A DNA stretch of 64,000 nucleotides, taken from Anoplopoma fimbria (taxonomy: Eukaryota; Chordata; Actinopteri; Perciformes; Anoplopomatidae). A model generated the notes under the pieces. That model did not search any database. It was not told the DNA's origin and saw nothing but the letters and a program-made list of their open reading frames with translations. This document shows, piece after piece, positions 14,988 through 29,627 of this stretch. The DNA lies in assembly GCF_027596085.1 (NCBI RefSeq), contig NC_072460.1, positions 12,344,326 through 12,408,325 of the forward strand, in the 5' to 3' direction. The translations under genes and the position numbers were made by a program. How positions within the stretch are numbered: position 1 is the first letter of the stretch; each line of letters begins with the position of its first letter.

Positions 14988-15386
14988 TGCTCTCTCAAAC
15001 TGTCTCTGAATTCTGTTGTTTCATTTTTTTCCCTCTGAAAATGATGCCTGCCCCCCCCCCCGTTTCCCAGTGTGAAACTACAAGAATTTCCTGCATGGAA
15101 GGATCTGAAATAAAAGTCTGCCAAACTCAAATACTCCCTAATCTACTTACTCAATCCTAAAGGGAACTGCTTTTTTTTATTTTGATTAAGTTGTTTTTCC
15201 AGGCAAACACTACACACCACCAGATAGTGACCAGAGTGTGAGAAAGCTTTAAGACACACAGAATCCCAGTCACACATGGGACTCCCCACTCAGTGCCGGC
15301 TTATCCAGCCCACCACCCTCCAAATCTGCTGTTGAACTTTGGCCCCCCCCCCTCTCTCTCCTCATTTTCTTTCCATTGTTATTTCA

Positions 15387-15406
15387 TACACACACACACA
15401 CACACC
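15387..15406. repeat. Short (CA)n tract
   Basis: About 10 CA units. Confidence 0.9.
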
Positions 15407-16367
15407 GATCTGTGTTCGCTCTGACTTCTACCAGTGACTCTCACCATGTGTTTATCACCTCATCACCCACAAACCTCTCCTCCCTGTTATCTTTGATTTT
15501 CTCCGTTTTCTTGTCCTCCCAGTTGGCTGGTTTCTTGTGTGTGGAGAAGGTGCTGGTTGATTGAGGCTAAGCAGTCCTTTGGCACATCGCACTTGACATA
15601 GCATACGGTGTTATCGCTGGACACAGGAGAAGAAGAATAACAGAGAGAGTTTGCAGTAGTGGGTTTGTTTGTGTATACAAGGGGAGTGTGTATGTGGTCT
15701 GTGTGTTTGTGACCTGGATAAGGTGTGTCTTGCATGCATGTTGACTGTGTGTTTTGGGGTCCCAGTTAAGTAGACTTTGTCTTGCCTTTGTTGCTCTCCA
15801 ACAAACTCTGGCAGCAGTGGGAGTCCTGCCAGTCCAAGGCCAAATGAGGAAGGGGTGGGGCTGAGTGTACAGTGGGAAAAAGACGGGGGGGTGATAAATC
15901 GTTGAGTCCCATGTGAAACCGGCTCACATGGCTTCCTTTTCTGCTCTGCTTGCTATCCCAAATGTTCCTGATAGCCTTCAGATTTGCCATTGTTCTCTGC
16001 CATGCTTGATTATCAGCTAGTTGCCTTAATCATATTTGGGTTTCGTTGCCTCTTGGAGGTTTTTGTGCACTCATCATGTTTATTCAACGGGGCTAATGTA
16101 AGGCTAAACAATGGTGTTATCTCCTTGCTTAGTATTAAATGGACTGAGCTGTTAACATGTGGAGTTCCCTAGATTTGGTTTAAAGGATTATTGTTATTAC
16201 ACAACCACTGCACATGTATTAGCTAAAGCGGAGGCTGTGTGTTTGTGTGTGTCAGAGGAGTGTTGTGTGTACTTCATCTGGTGTGTGTGTCTGTGTGCGC
16301 AGTCTACGATGTTTGTGTGGTAATTATGACTAACATAACGGTGTGGTGTCGCTGTCCTCTCTCCTAG

Positions 16368-16439
16368 GTGACATCACGCAGAAGGGCTATGAGAAGAAGA
16401 GAGCCAAGCTGCTGGCCTCCTACATCCCCCATTTGCCAA
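16368..16439 (+). CDS. dip2b: dip2b exon 2
   Basis: Encodes DITQKGYEKKRAKLLASYI, the conserved end of the DMAP1-binding helix pair. Acceptor CTCCTAG, donor GTAAGA; enters in phase 1 and leaves in phase 1. Confidence 0.95.
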
Positions 16440-19400
16440 GTAAGACCAACTCATTTTCTGCTCATTGCTTTTCCTAATTTCACTTCTAAGCCCTCTTTCC
16501 TGCGTAATCTTTATCTGCCTGTCAGCATTTTTGGGTGCTGGTCATTCTGAGATGTGGAAACTTAAAGTAATTGCATCACAAGTACTCACCAAGTCATGAG
16601 TTCAGTAATCTGGACGTTGCATTTGAGCTAATGGCTCGCCCCCATCTGTAAGGAGAATTACATAGAAAAACCAGTACGGTTTAAGTTTTTCAGCTCAATA
16701 AAAAGTAGCTTCACTGAATATCCAGTGTGACTGTAATTCTCTTTGTCCAAATTGTCAAAGAGAATTTCTGGCTTTCTGTGGCACTCTAGTGGCTAAAATG
16801 GGAATTGAACTTATGAAAACAAAGCATAGAGTAACATGTAACAACTTCTCTAATAGCTGCGGCGGTGTTGGTAACCCAAAGAATAACCCAAAACCACTGT
16901 GTGTGTCACAGTTGAAACTTGAACACAATTTCCTCAAACTGTTGTTGCTTTACTAGCAGTCACATGCGTAAGGAAGTACCAGAGTTTCATCTCGTTGGTA
17001 AGATGATATGTTCAGTTTTTCTCAGTCAGCTGACTCACATGAGGGTGTGGTGTTTCCTTAGGAAGAATTGCACCACATTAGCATTGGCATGAGAAGATCT
17101 TACTTCATGTGTCACTGTAAGCTCATTATACAAAAGAGGAATACTTAACTTCCTTTCCGGCCAGTTTAACCTTGGCCTGTTTTGACTTGAGCTACCACAT
17201 GATACATGTAAAGTGATTATGCACACAGGGAATTTAAAAAGGACTGCAGGAATCTAAATCTCATATGGATAATTTCCATATTTAGTACTTGAATTCAATT
17301 CCCATGGTTGCTAGTGGGTTCTGCTTTGGCAGCTTGCCCTAGATGTCAAAGCAGGTATTGGGAAGCTTTGGAGCTCCAAAGATCACCTCCTGCTCCGTCA
17401 GCCGTCCAATCCGGCGTCATTATCCCTCTGAACCATCATCTACACAGGGACTTTGTTGCCTAGGCCCTCTGAGAGAATTCGACTAAAAATATATTTGCTT
17501 GAATCTAGCCTAGTTTCATGTACTGCGTCTAACAGTATAAGTTACATCAGTCAAGTACATGTCCTTATTTCACTTTCTGCTCAGAGGCTCTGTAGCGAGG
17601 CTAAATTTAGAGCGCTTCTCTGAGTTTAATACAATATTTATGCCTACATGTAGCTGTAAGGGCATTATATAGAGCAAGAGTGGGCAACTTTCCAGAAGAT
17701 CATGTTTGATTGTTGTTTATTAATGTCACCCTACATGTGTTTTTATTGACTTTTCACATACCTGCTTCTTTTCTGCAGATGTGGATCTGTCTCTGCCAGA
17801 TGTACAGCTTTCCCCCGGCCACAGCGCCGACCCCAGCCCGAGTCCTGAGGCCCCGGGCACCTCCACTTCTTCAGCCTCCAGACACCACCGCACACACCGC
17901 AGTGGAGGGGCCAGGGATGACCGCTACAGATCAGGTAAACACCGTACATAAGAACCTTAACAAAATCATTGAATACATACCATCCAGCAATAACAAATCA
18001 TCATCCTGTCGACTTACTCTTTTTAGTAAAGAATTGTCTCTTTCTTTCTGTTTGTCTACCTCACCTATTTGTCCCTCTCTGTTTATTCTTGGCGTTAATA
18101 TAGACATCCACACCGAGGCTGTGCAGGCAGCACTGGCCAAACACAAAGAAGAGAAGATGGCACTACCCATGCCAACAAAGAGACGCTCAGCCTTTGTCCA
18201 GTCTCCCATAGAAACCTGCACACCTCCAGGTAAACTACATTTATCATACACAGTGGGTAGCTTTCCCTTTGGACAATTAGGTGTCCACATGACTGACGTG
18301 TCTCTGGATCAAGACACTGTATCACTGCCAACCGTAGGGATGCTGCCCTGTAGCTGACCTCTACCCCTTTTTAAGAAGGCTAGAAAATTACAAATGTTTC
18401 CTTTGAGGCTAAATATTGTAAAAGACATCTTAATATTCAGGGTTTTCTCCTTCCATCAGACACATCTTCTGCATCAGAGGATGAGGGCTCACTGCGCAGG
18501 AAGGCAGCTCTCAGTGCAATGCTAGCCCAGAGCCTGCAGAGCCCTGATTACTGGATCAACCGTTCCGTCCAAAGCTCCTCCACGTCCTCGTCTGCGTCCT
18601 CCACCCTCTCCCATGGAGAGCCCAAGACCCAGCCACAGCCCCAGCCACAGCTCCAACCTGCTGCTTCCTTGTTGGCCGATCTACTGGCCCACACACGCAT
18701 TGGTAAACTTCGCTGATAAAAACGCTCCATGTTGACAGATACAGAACAGGGTTTGTTGGCTGTTGTTCCTATTCATGACTCTCACTTTCTCTTCTCCTAC
18801 AGAAAACAGCGTCCCCCCAGATGTGACATCCTCCACTCCCCAGGATAGAGGGTCCAGGGTGGACCTGCCTCCAGCCGTCAGGGGCATGAGTCGTGGACAG
18901 AGCCGCTCCAGCATGCTGGATACTGCTGACGGTACACTCACTCAAGCTGAGATGTTTATAGAAGTCTGTTGGTGGTGTCAGTGTATATATCAGGGTGTAT
19001 ATCTCCACTAAAAAAACGTAGAAAAATCAAAGTAGTTTTCTACATGTTGAACTTGGTTACTGTCATCTGGTTATCGATCTTCTTCAGATTGGAGGTCAAA
19101 CCTATTTCATGTGTTAATTATGACACTTGAGTGACCTGTTTTTGTTTTTCGTTGACCGCATGGCTCACAGCATTGCAGTGACGAAACTGATTGGAGTGTT
19201 CAAATCGATAAAAGATCTGCCCATGTTCAACATTATCCTCATTTCACTGTGTGGTGAATGCTGCTAATCACAGATATGTTGTGTTCTTTCTTTTGGGTCC
19301 ATTAATCCTGTCCCTGTCTTGACTTTCATTTAAAAAAGGAAAAGGAAAAGGTAATATAAAACGAAATCGGGGAAGGGGAGGGATGCTGAAGAGCCCCAAA

Positions 19401-22400
19401 TCAGCTTGCTTTCCAGCTTGGTGTCCGTCTCTCTGTCTCTATGTTTGTCTGGTGTCATAGGTTTATACGTAGACAACTTCCTACGTTTGATTTTCCTAAA
19501 GATTGTCCAATCTGTGTCTCCTACCAATTTCCCTTTTTAATCCTTCCTGCTGCTGATTCTTGTGCTAGTGCCAAGGTTGTGCCTGTGTGAGCGTGCGTGA
19601 TAAAATAGCTAAGTATTTGTGATACAATAGACTTGCATGTGTGGATGTGCGCTTATGTGATTTGGGTTGTTTCTGACTGTGGCTGTTGGCTTGTTGTTTG
19701 TCCAGGCGTGCCTGTCAACAGCAGAGTGTCCACTAAGATCCAGCAGCTGTTGAACACACTCAAACGGCCGAAGAGACCACCACTCAGCGAGTTCTTCCTC
19801 GATGACTCTGAGGAAATTGTAGAAGGTGAGACACAGAGTGTGCTCATGCATTCAGGTTTGTCTTTTTGTAAGAAAAAAACCCTTTCAACTGAAATAATCA
19901 CAGGTATAAGCACTCCCTTGTTCACATGAGCACATTTATCAAGCTTGAATTTCACCATCCTAATTAGTCTGTATAAAAATATCTCACTTGCTTGTTGTTG
20001 CTTCATTCAGCCTGATAGTGGGTGGTATATTTTACTGCTTTTGATATGAACTTTTGTAATGTTAGATTTTTTTGTTTACTTATACAGCTATTGACATAAC
20101 TAATTATGTTAATTTAATGGATGCTCAACAGAAGGGGAAAAACAATGGCCAAAATGAATGTATTATTATTTTAACCTAACTACACTATATTGCAACATAT
20201 TGTGGCATGCTGAAGGCTTCTCTTAATCATCTACTGCCTCCCCTCTCATCCGTACCTCTGCTGTTGTCCAGTGCCCCAGCCTGACCCCAACACCCCGAAG
20301 CCAGAGGGACGTCAAATCATCCCGGTGAAGGGGGAGCCCCTCGGAGTGGTCAGTAACTGGCCTCCTGCCCTGCAGGCTGCCCTAGCCCGCTGGGGGGCCA
20401 CGCAGGCCAAGAGCCCGGCCCTCACTGCTCTGGACATCACCGGCAAGCCCCTCTACACACTCACATACGGTGAGCACCAACTCCACTCATAGAAATGATA
20501 ATGTTGACAGGAAACGGCAACAGTTTTGTGTAGTCCAAAGTTAGTGTTCATGATATTGTGTCCACCAAATGTAAATGTGTGAGTAATGTCTCGCATATGA
20601 GCTGGTTTAAGTAGATAAATATGTGCTGGCTTAAGCAGAATACCACCTACATGTACAGCACATTTCCTACAGGAGCGTCAGTGGGTTGTGGACTTGAACT
20701 ATCCTGGATCAGTTATACAACATAATAAATATACAACAAACAGGACATTTTAAAATCATCATTGGTTTTTCTTTTTTCACAGGAAAGCTATGGAGTCGCA
20801 GTCTGAAATTGGCCTATACACTGCTGAATAAACTGGGCACTAAGACAGAACCTGTCCTACAACCTGGAGATCGGGTAAGAGTCTCTCAGATGCCACTCAG
20901 TATGTAAAGTATTAGGGAGCGGGTAAAAATAACTTTGTTTGTTTCATAGGTGGCCCTGGTGTATCCCAACAGCGACCCTGGCATGTTCTGGGTGGCTTTC
21001 TATGGCTGCCTGTTAGCCGAGGTCATCCCTGTGCCCATTGAGGTACCATTGTCACGACAGGTAACGATGACACTCTTGTCAAGTGAATTCCTCTGTGGTG
21101 ATCACTGAGAAATACAAATCAGTCTTAGTTATTCAGAATTTTGTGGCACTGAAACGAGGCCAATTGTAACTGAGCAGCTATTTTATTTAGCAACTACACT
21201 ATAACACCATGTATGTGCTTCTAATTATCACGCTGTGTATTGTAAATAACATTACTCAGTGCTCATATTGTCTTATTAAAATAACGATTTTTTTACAAGA
21301 CCAATATATTGATAGCTAGAGTGCATCTGTGTTTTTTAATTGCCACAGTATTTGTATACTAGCCCTTCCATGTGTGTCATAAGTCTTTTGACCCTTGTCC
21401 CTCTCCATAGGATGCAGGCAGCCAACAGATTGGCTTCCTATTGGGCAGCTGTGGTGTGAGTCTGGCTCTGACCAGTGAGGTGTGTCTCAAAGGGCTGCCC
21501 AAGACACCTAACGGAGAGATCATCCAGTTCAAAGGTCAGTCAGCCTAAATGCACCATTGTCACTGCTGCTTGCTCAGCAGCAGTCATTTCTGTGTCAGTC
21601 TCTTTGGCAGCCATTAGAGTAGAGACTCATTAAAGGGAATAACAGGGTGTAGTTCACTGGCCAATTTAAGGCTTCAGTGTGTGAACGGGTGGATGTGATG
21701 TCACTCTGCTTGTAAAGAGTCGGCTGTTTACTTTTGGCCTTGAGACCAGGAGGTTTGAAAGGTGAACATTGTCAACCTAGTGCGGCTCCAGATGAAAGGA
21801 TCTAAACGCACTTTCTTTTTGCTCTGTGTCAGCTAAAATATTTCTGTGTTTGTCTTTGTGATTATGTTTACCAGGATGGCCAAGGATGAAATGGGTAGTG
21901 ACAGACACCAAGTACCTGACCAAACCGTCCAAAGACTGGCAGCCTCACATCCCCACTGCCAACACAGACACCGCCTACATTGAGGTATTCTTCAGAACAT
22001 ACAGTCACAACTTTTGGCATTTCTACTTTGGTTAGCTCACAACATTTGATTGATTTTCCTGCGTCCGTCCTCCATGAGAATCTTGGGAAAAATAAATGAA
22101 ATGTTATCGTTTAAACGACTTTGTATAACATACAATCCCCTTACAGTTTAATGTTATCCTATGCGTTTTATTGTGCATTTTTTTTCTCCACATTATCTTT
22201 TGTTGACTCAATATTGTTTTTAATCTCTAATATGATTTCTTGTATTAATGCCTTTCTCCCTCGTAAAGAAATACGTTTTTCAATTGAAATCTATACATGA
22301 ACTTTATACATAAAATATATTTACAATTATTGTTTTGTTTCCAGGTATTATGCTCATTAAACTTTGTTACATGTGTGTCTGTGTGTGTGTCTCTTCCACC

Positions 22401-25400
22401 AGTACAAAGCAAGTAAGGAGGGGACGGTGATGGGAGTTGCTGTGTCCAAGATCTCCATGCTGACCCACTGTCAGGCCCTGACGCAGGCCTGCAACTACTG
22501 TGAAGGTCAGAGCTCAGTGCTTTTGTAACTTCTACCACTCCTGCTTCTCTGCCTCTCCTACACTAACCCTCTCTCTGTGTGTAAGGGTGAGAGACTTAAG
22601 CATTATAAACTAAATTATTGTTTAACAAGTTTAACTGTGCTCAGCTCTGGAGCTCTACAGCAGAGAGGCACCTCAGAGAAGCTTATGATGAGGGAGAATA
22701 TGCACTCTAATGGACCACAAATATACATTTTTAAAATTAGCTTGTGATTGCACACACCCTCGCTTACGTGTCTTTGTGTTTTCTGTCTTAGGGGAGACCC
22801 TGGTCAACGTGTTGGACTGCAAGAAGGATATGGGCATGTGGCATGGGGTCTTAACGGTGAGCTAGATGCAACATTTTGTGCCATATATACAGACTAGTTG
22901 ACATTTTTAACTTTGGTTTGGAGCACAAGGTGACACTGACAATATGTGTATTTCTTTTTCCAGAGTGTCATGAACAGAATCCACACCATCACAGTGCCAT
23001 ATGCTGTCATGAAAGCATGTCCCATGTCCTGGGTGCAGAGAGTCCACATTCACAAAGGTTTCAGCTAATGTCCAATCTGACTTTTTTTTCCCATATATGT
23101 ATATTTTTATTAATTGATTGCCTACGTGATTTTGTATGTTTTCAAATAGTAAAAGTAGACGCCTGTGGTGGGCGTTACCGCAAAATATGGTTTTGATCCA
23201 ATACCAAAAAATACAGGGCCAGAATTGCAGATACTGTTTTATAATTAAAAGTTTCTTGTGAACTGACATGCTGCTTTCCATTGTTAATTACTTAATGGCA
23301 TGCATGTAAAAACACAGCACATTTTTCTAGGCAAATAACCAAATACGAATAGAGAAACATCCCTTTTTTGTATCTATCCTATTGACGTTAGAAACAATCT
23401 TTAAAACCAGATGCAGGTATCTGTAGCATCAATATTTTAGTATCAATCTGCCCCTAGTATACACTTAAACATGATGACTACATTCAGGACCACAATGTTA
23501 TTGGAAATTGGCAGCAAATGTCAAGCAGAAACGGTACAAAAAATCTACACATAATTGATGAAACAAACTGTATATACAATATGTAAGTGCACCATATATA
23601 ACGTTCCCCTTACCCTCTGATAGCACGTGTGGCCTTGGTGAAGTGCCGTGATCTCCACTGGGCCATGATGGCCCACAAGGACCAGAGGGACAGCAGCCTG
23701 TCCTCCATCCGTATGCTTATTGTGGCTGATGGAGCAAACCCATGTGAGTCACTTGCTCTCTTTGTAATACAGAACTACTGTGGTATGAACTCATATGTCT
23801 GACTATTTCAACCTGTTTTCGTAATGTTTTTTATCCCTTTGCTTGTTATCAGGGTCTGTGTCGTCGTGTGATGCCTTCCTGAATGTGTTTCAGTCTCATG
23901 GTCTGAAGCCTGAGGTGATCTGTCCATGCGCCACCTCTCCTGAGGCCCTGACTGTGGCCATACGCAGGTACAACATCTGCATACTCGCATGCTCTGGGAT
24001 GAGACGCTCTGATACTTTTGCTTTTCACAAAATGCTCACCATTAAGTAACTTATATTTAGTGTGTCTTAAAATTAAGAAGGTACATTTCTTTCATGTTTA
24101 TTGACATGGCATCATACTTTTCTAAGTTCAAGTTAAAAAATGATGTCTAGGCTATAATTATATCACTACTTAGTAAATCAAACCAAAACAAAAACAACTC
24201 ATGTGATTTGTCCTTACTTGTCCTGCCTTGTTCAAGATAACCATCACTTCTCTTTGTGTCTTGCCTGCAGGCCTGGTGCACGAGGAGCTCCACTACCAGC
24301 CAGAGCCATCCTGTCCATGGGCGGACTGAGCCACGGGGTGATCAGGGTGAACACAGAGGACAAGAACTCTGCTCTCACTGTTCAGGATGTGGGCCACATC
24401 ATGCCTGGAGGTTAGCTACCAGAGTTGGATTTAATTGGCTCTGCAGCTGCCCCATTTATTTCACACTCTCTCTTTATCTTACCTTTACAAGAACTCAGGT
24501 ACTTAAACATACGTCATGTTGCCATCTGTTGTTGTGTTTCAGCTCTGATGTGCATTGTGAAACCGGACGGGCCTCCTCAGCTGTGCAAGACGGATGAAAT
24601 AGGAGAGATTGTTATCAACTCTCGGGCTGGAGGCACCATGTACTACAACCTGCCTGGTGTCACCAAAAACACATTTGAGGTATGTCAGTGTGTGCTGGGA
24701 TCAGCTTCTGTCCCACTAGACTCTGCACAATAAATGCTGCTTTAGAAAATGGATGGATGGGAAAGAACACATGCTTAAATGATCCACTAGATGGAGCCAC
24801 TGTCTTCATGAAACTGTTGCATTGTCTTTATCTCTATATCCTCCCAATTATTCTCACAAGCTCCTGGGTGTGTTTTTGTGTGTTATATTTTTTATTTAAA
24901 TCTTTTGTAGGCAATAATTCACCTCTAAACTAAACTCATAAGTAGTATCACATTTATAATTATATATATATAATGTCAGGGTGAGTTTTATTGGATGCAT
25001 TTGAGTCTAATCTTTGATTTATCTGCTTATTTGTAGGTGATACCCGTAAACCAAGCCGGAGCACCCATAGGAGAGATTCCCTTCAGCCGGACTGGTCTGC
25101 TTGGATTTGTAGGACCGGTAAGGCAGACCCACACACAGTGAAATACAGACTTCACTTTCTAAAATTAAAAAAAATAAAATAAGATGAGACTTTGATTTTC
25201 TTTACTGAGTTGAACTGTTCGCTCCACAGGGCAGTCTGGTGTTTGTTGTGGGGAAGATCGAGGGGCTGCTGATGGTGAGCGGGCGGCGTCACAACGCCGA
25301 CGACCTGGTGGCCACCGCGCTGGCAGTGGAGCCTGTCAAAACCGTTTACAGGGGGAGGTGAGTCACTGACTGCTCCTTGGGAGGCAATGATCATTTTGTG

Positions 25401-28400
25401 ATTTATTTTTTATTGGTAAATAAGAAAAAAAAAAAGCTCCTGTGTTGTAAATCCCTCCACACTGAACAATTCCTTGAACATGTTTGTGTGAGACTCATTT
25501 CTCTGTCGTCATTCCTGCAGGATCGCTGTGTTCTCAGTGACGGTGTTTTATGATGAGAGGATAGTGATTGTGGCAGAGCAGAGGCCTGATGCCAGTGAGG
25601 AAGACAGCTTCCAGTGGATGAGTCGAGTACTGCAGGTAAAATCACATGCATGGTAAACTTCTGACTTACTTAAGCCGGAAGTTTTTATTTTTGCAATGCA
25701 GTCATAATCTGATGGCTTCAGATTGAAGTGCCTCCTATCAGTACAGAGGCTGGCAAAACAAACTTGTTCCGCTACGGTCTTTGGCCCTGGAACGATCTTC
25801 ACGCCAAGCTAAAACTTGAGACCCTTTAAAGTTAGAATAAAGGAAGTGGTCACTGTTGCTGCAGTTGCTACAATTAACAAACAAATGCACGGCCACAATG
25901 CTTCCTTGTTAATGCACTCGATGATGTAATGTAAGGTATATTGTCGTATTTATTGTTACTGCTCTGATCTGATGTGCTTTTAAAAGGCACGATGGGTAAA
26001 ATAGAAGTAAATAAAATGTGTGACTTTTTTGTACTGAGAAAGAGAACCAATTTTCTAATAACCGTGTTGACTTTGTAATCATTAAACAATAACCCTTTTT
26101 CTTCACAGGCCATCGACAGTATCCACCAGGTCGGCCTGTACTGCCTCGCGCTCGTCCCGGCCAACACCCTCCCAAAGACGCCCCTTGGAGGCATCCACAT
26201 CTGTGAAACCAAGCAGAACTTCCTGGAGGGAAACCTGCACCCCTGTAATATCCTCTTGTGTCCGCACACCTGTGTTACCAACATGCCCAAACCACGACAG
26301 AAACAGCCAGGTAGTCCACCTTAAACCATATCTACTGATGTTTACAATACAACATCACGGCAAAGACTACTTCAATGTTGAAAGAATGTCACTGAATAAA
26401 CTTGTCTTTGATTTGTTCAGTGGATGTCGGCCCTGCTTCTATGCTGGTCGGCAACCTGGTAGCAGGGAAGCGGATCGCCCAGGCTACAGGCAGAGAGCTG
26501 GGTGTGGTGGAGGACCAGGATCTGATCCGAAAGGTACTGTTTACAACCCAAAACCTGAACCACACTTTGACCACACTGACCCTAGAATAATATTCACAAG
26601 TTTGATAATGTAGCCATGAAAATGGACCACTCTTTTTCAACAGTCTATAACCTGGACTTTGTGACTAAATGTTTACTCGTGAAAACTTTATAGTGTCGCT
26701 ATTATTAGTCACAATATTGGAGCGTCAATGATTAATCAATTAATAATCTGCAGTGATTTATCAAGCAAAAGAGCCAAATATGTGAAGTTGTCTTAACATT
26801 ATAGTAAACTGAATATCTCCATGTTTTGGACTGTTGGTCTGACATTTGTAATCTTGTGCTCTATGAAATTGTGGTGGGATTTTTTTGTTTTGTTATTTCC
26901 TGATGTTTAAGATTAATCAATCAAGAAAATAATCTTGAACTTGATTGATTTTTGAAAATGTAATTACGCTATAGGTTACATTATAGGTGACAACATTTTA
27001 AATACTGTATAAGTTATTTTGTATGAAACACAAAAAACACAAATCTTTTCAATTAAACTGTAAATACTCTGAATTTGTTTACCAAGTTAAAGATGACCCT
27101 GTAACAGTCGGGGGGGAAATGGATGCTGATGTTTGATCCTAAATCTCTGTTGTTGTTCTACCTTTAACTTTGCTTGGGTTGGGCTTTAGCTCAGTATGTG
27201 GCCCACCATGATGGTAAGGCTCTAGTCTGGCCCCCACCCGTCTTTGCCTCTCCTGCTTCTGTCAGTCAGATTTGCTTTTGCAGCCGCGACAGCCTGATGG
27301 ACACCAGCAACAGCTTTGGCCCAATGCACAGAGATGACTGTCCAGGCTGGTCCCTTGGCCAGCAGGGGTCCACACACTTAAACCAATATACAAAAATACA
27401 CTAAGAATCAAGTTAAATGCCACTTTGAATTCATCAGTGTCCCACAACAGACTCTCTGCTATCACCTTTTTAAGATGGGAGTTTGCCAGCAGCATATTAG
27501 CTTTACCAAATCTAACAATTAGCAGTAACTTAAGTTGATTGTCTTTCTTGCTTTAAGGAAGAAATGGAGACTTTAAGCAAGTGGTTATAAACAGTCTGCT
27601 ACCATATGTGACCTTTTAAAGACCATCTAATCATGTACTGCCATCCATTATGCTAATAACCCCCATAAAAGTATTCATTAGAAACATTTCCGTGTGCACC
27701 TCTGCTCGCTGTGTTCACTGTGATGCTCCCATGTGCAGCATGGCTTGATGAGTGCTCAGGGCAGACAGTCTGCATGATGTGACTCCTGATTAATTGTTGA
27801 CCTGAGCACGACCTGTTGTCTGACTGAGAGAGAGAGAGAGTGAGAGTGAGTGAGAGTGGCTGACTAAGGCCAGTGATATTATTATGACACCGCTGCAAAT
27901 CATGTTTGTTTGTCCAGAGAATATCATAGCGTGAACTTCATTTTTTTGTTACTTTACGTGTTATTTACTTGGCGTCTGCCTTTAACAGACTTTCTTTACG
28001 TTCACGTCTTGTCTTTTTCAATCCTGTGCACCGGCCGGTTCCTCAGCTTATTCAGACTACTTATCGAGAGGCTAATATTCAATTCAATCTTATTTCACCC
28101 AATATCCCAAATCACAAATTTTCCTCAGAGGGCTTTACAATCAGTACGACATACAGACCTCTGGATAAGGAGAAAGTCCCCATAAATAACCTTTTAACAG
28201 GAAAAAGAAAAGGAAGGAACACCAGGGGCAGCAACTGATGAAGGATCTCTCTGCCAGGATGGCCAGAAGTGCCATAGATGTCATGTGATCAGAATAAACA
28301 GCTCAATAAAATTACATGGTAGTCAATTCATATGACAGAAATTATACATTAAATGAGAGCAGGAAAAAAGAAAAAATTGAACTGCTAATAATAAATGCAG

Positions 28401-29217
28401 CAGTGAATTTAGTAAAATTATATGGATAATTAATGCATGTATAATATTCATTTAGTATTTCCTTTGTGTTTAATTATTATTATTATTTTCTTTTTTTATT
28501 GGTTTATTTGGTAGGGACAATGCACATTAATGAAACATTTCTGTAAATGCGCCAGAGTTAGCCAAGAGGCTATTTTTCATCTGTAGTCCCTAGACAGATG
28601 TTACAAAGTCACCCTAAAAACAGAATATAAGATTAAAATTACAATTTAATTCTAAAAATAGTTATTGGATTGTTCCCATGAAGCAGTTTTACCAAATCAA
28701 TAGTACACTGAGGCACTAAAAAGCTTTTCAAAGTTGTCATGACCCTTTGCTTTAAAGGCCTAAAGCTTGTTAGTGGCTCCATGTGCAGATGGTCTCAGCG
28801 TGACCCTGCACTAAAACATTCTGTCAGCATACTCCTGTTGTGTGCCTCTGTGTGAGAGGTCACAGAATATGTTTATATATACATCTGTTGTCACTGAGGT
28901 CTGTTTATTTTTGGCTGTTGGTTTGATCATATATGAAGTGTCACTGTGTTAACTAGATTTTATGTGTTATCTGTTGGATCATTTTTAAATGGATTATTAT
29001 TTGCCACACATGTAGCTTTGTTTTTTGGTGTGTATGCAATAAATGTATTGAGTCAGTCCAACATTAATGTTTATGTGATGTGACACTGTCTTTAACAGCA
29101 CCAGTTTTTGTCTGAAGCCCTTCAATGGAGAGCTCAAACTGACCCGGACCATGTCCTCTATGTGCTGCTCAATGCCAAGGTAGATCACACACACACACAT
29201 ACACACACTCACACACA

Positions 29218-29300
<83 letters not shown>

Positions 29301-29553
29301 GTATCTGAAAATTAGTTTAAAGTAACACACAAATAATGCTTACCTTCTTTTACTATTGTTAATCGTTTGAACAGTGATCTTATTTTGTTCTGTGAGTTCA
29401 GCTGTACTTCCTCTCTTTTTGCTCTAGGGGGTGGCAGTGTGCACCGCTACTTGTGCTCAGCTACACAAGAGAGCAGAGAAAATCACAGCTACCCTGATGG
29501 AGAGAGGAGGACTCAACACAGGAGACAATGTGGTGCTGCTTTATCCCCCAGGT

Positions 29554-29627
<74 letters not shown>

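Larger units (their letters stand above)
1..16367 (+). other. dip2b: dip2b intron 1 (3' part)
   Basis: This stretch lies upstream of the exon that encodes residues DITQKGYEKKRAKLL, which follows exon 1 in vertebrate DIP2 genes, so it is inferred to be the 3' part of dip2b intron 1. No open frame on either strand resembles a known protein or sits between good splice sites. Longer frames near 14,000-15,100 are translated CA repeat. The stretch holds CA/GT arrays, a TTA array, a hAT-like miniature element and a tRNA-derived SINE fragment, listed separately. It may contain enhancers, which cannot be judged without cross-species alignment. Confidence 0.75.
26534..29098 (+). other. dip2b: dip2b intron 24, repeat-rich
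   Basis: The longest intron of dip2b lying wholly inside the window (2.6 kb). It holds a decayed palindromic-type repeat near 26,700-26,960, a short GA tract near 27,826-27,850 and two LINE/SINE-like tails at 28,075-28,380 and 28,490-28,640. No extra exon is convincing. Confidence 0.8.
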
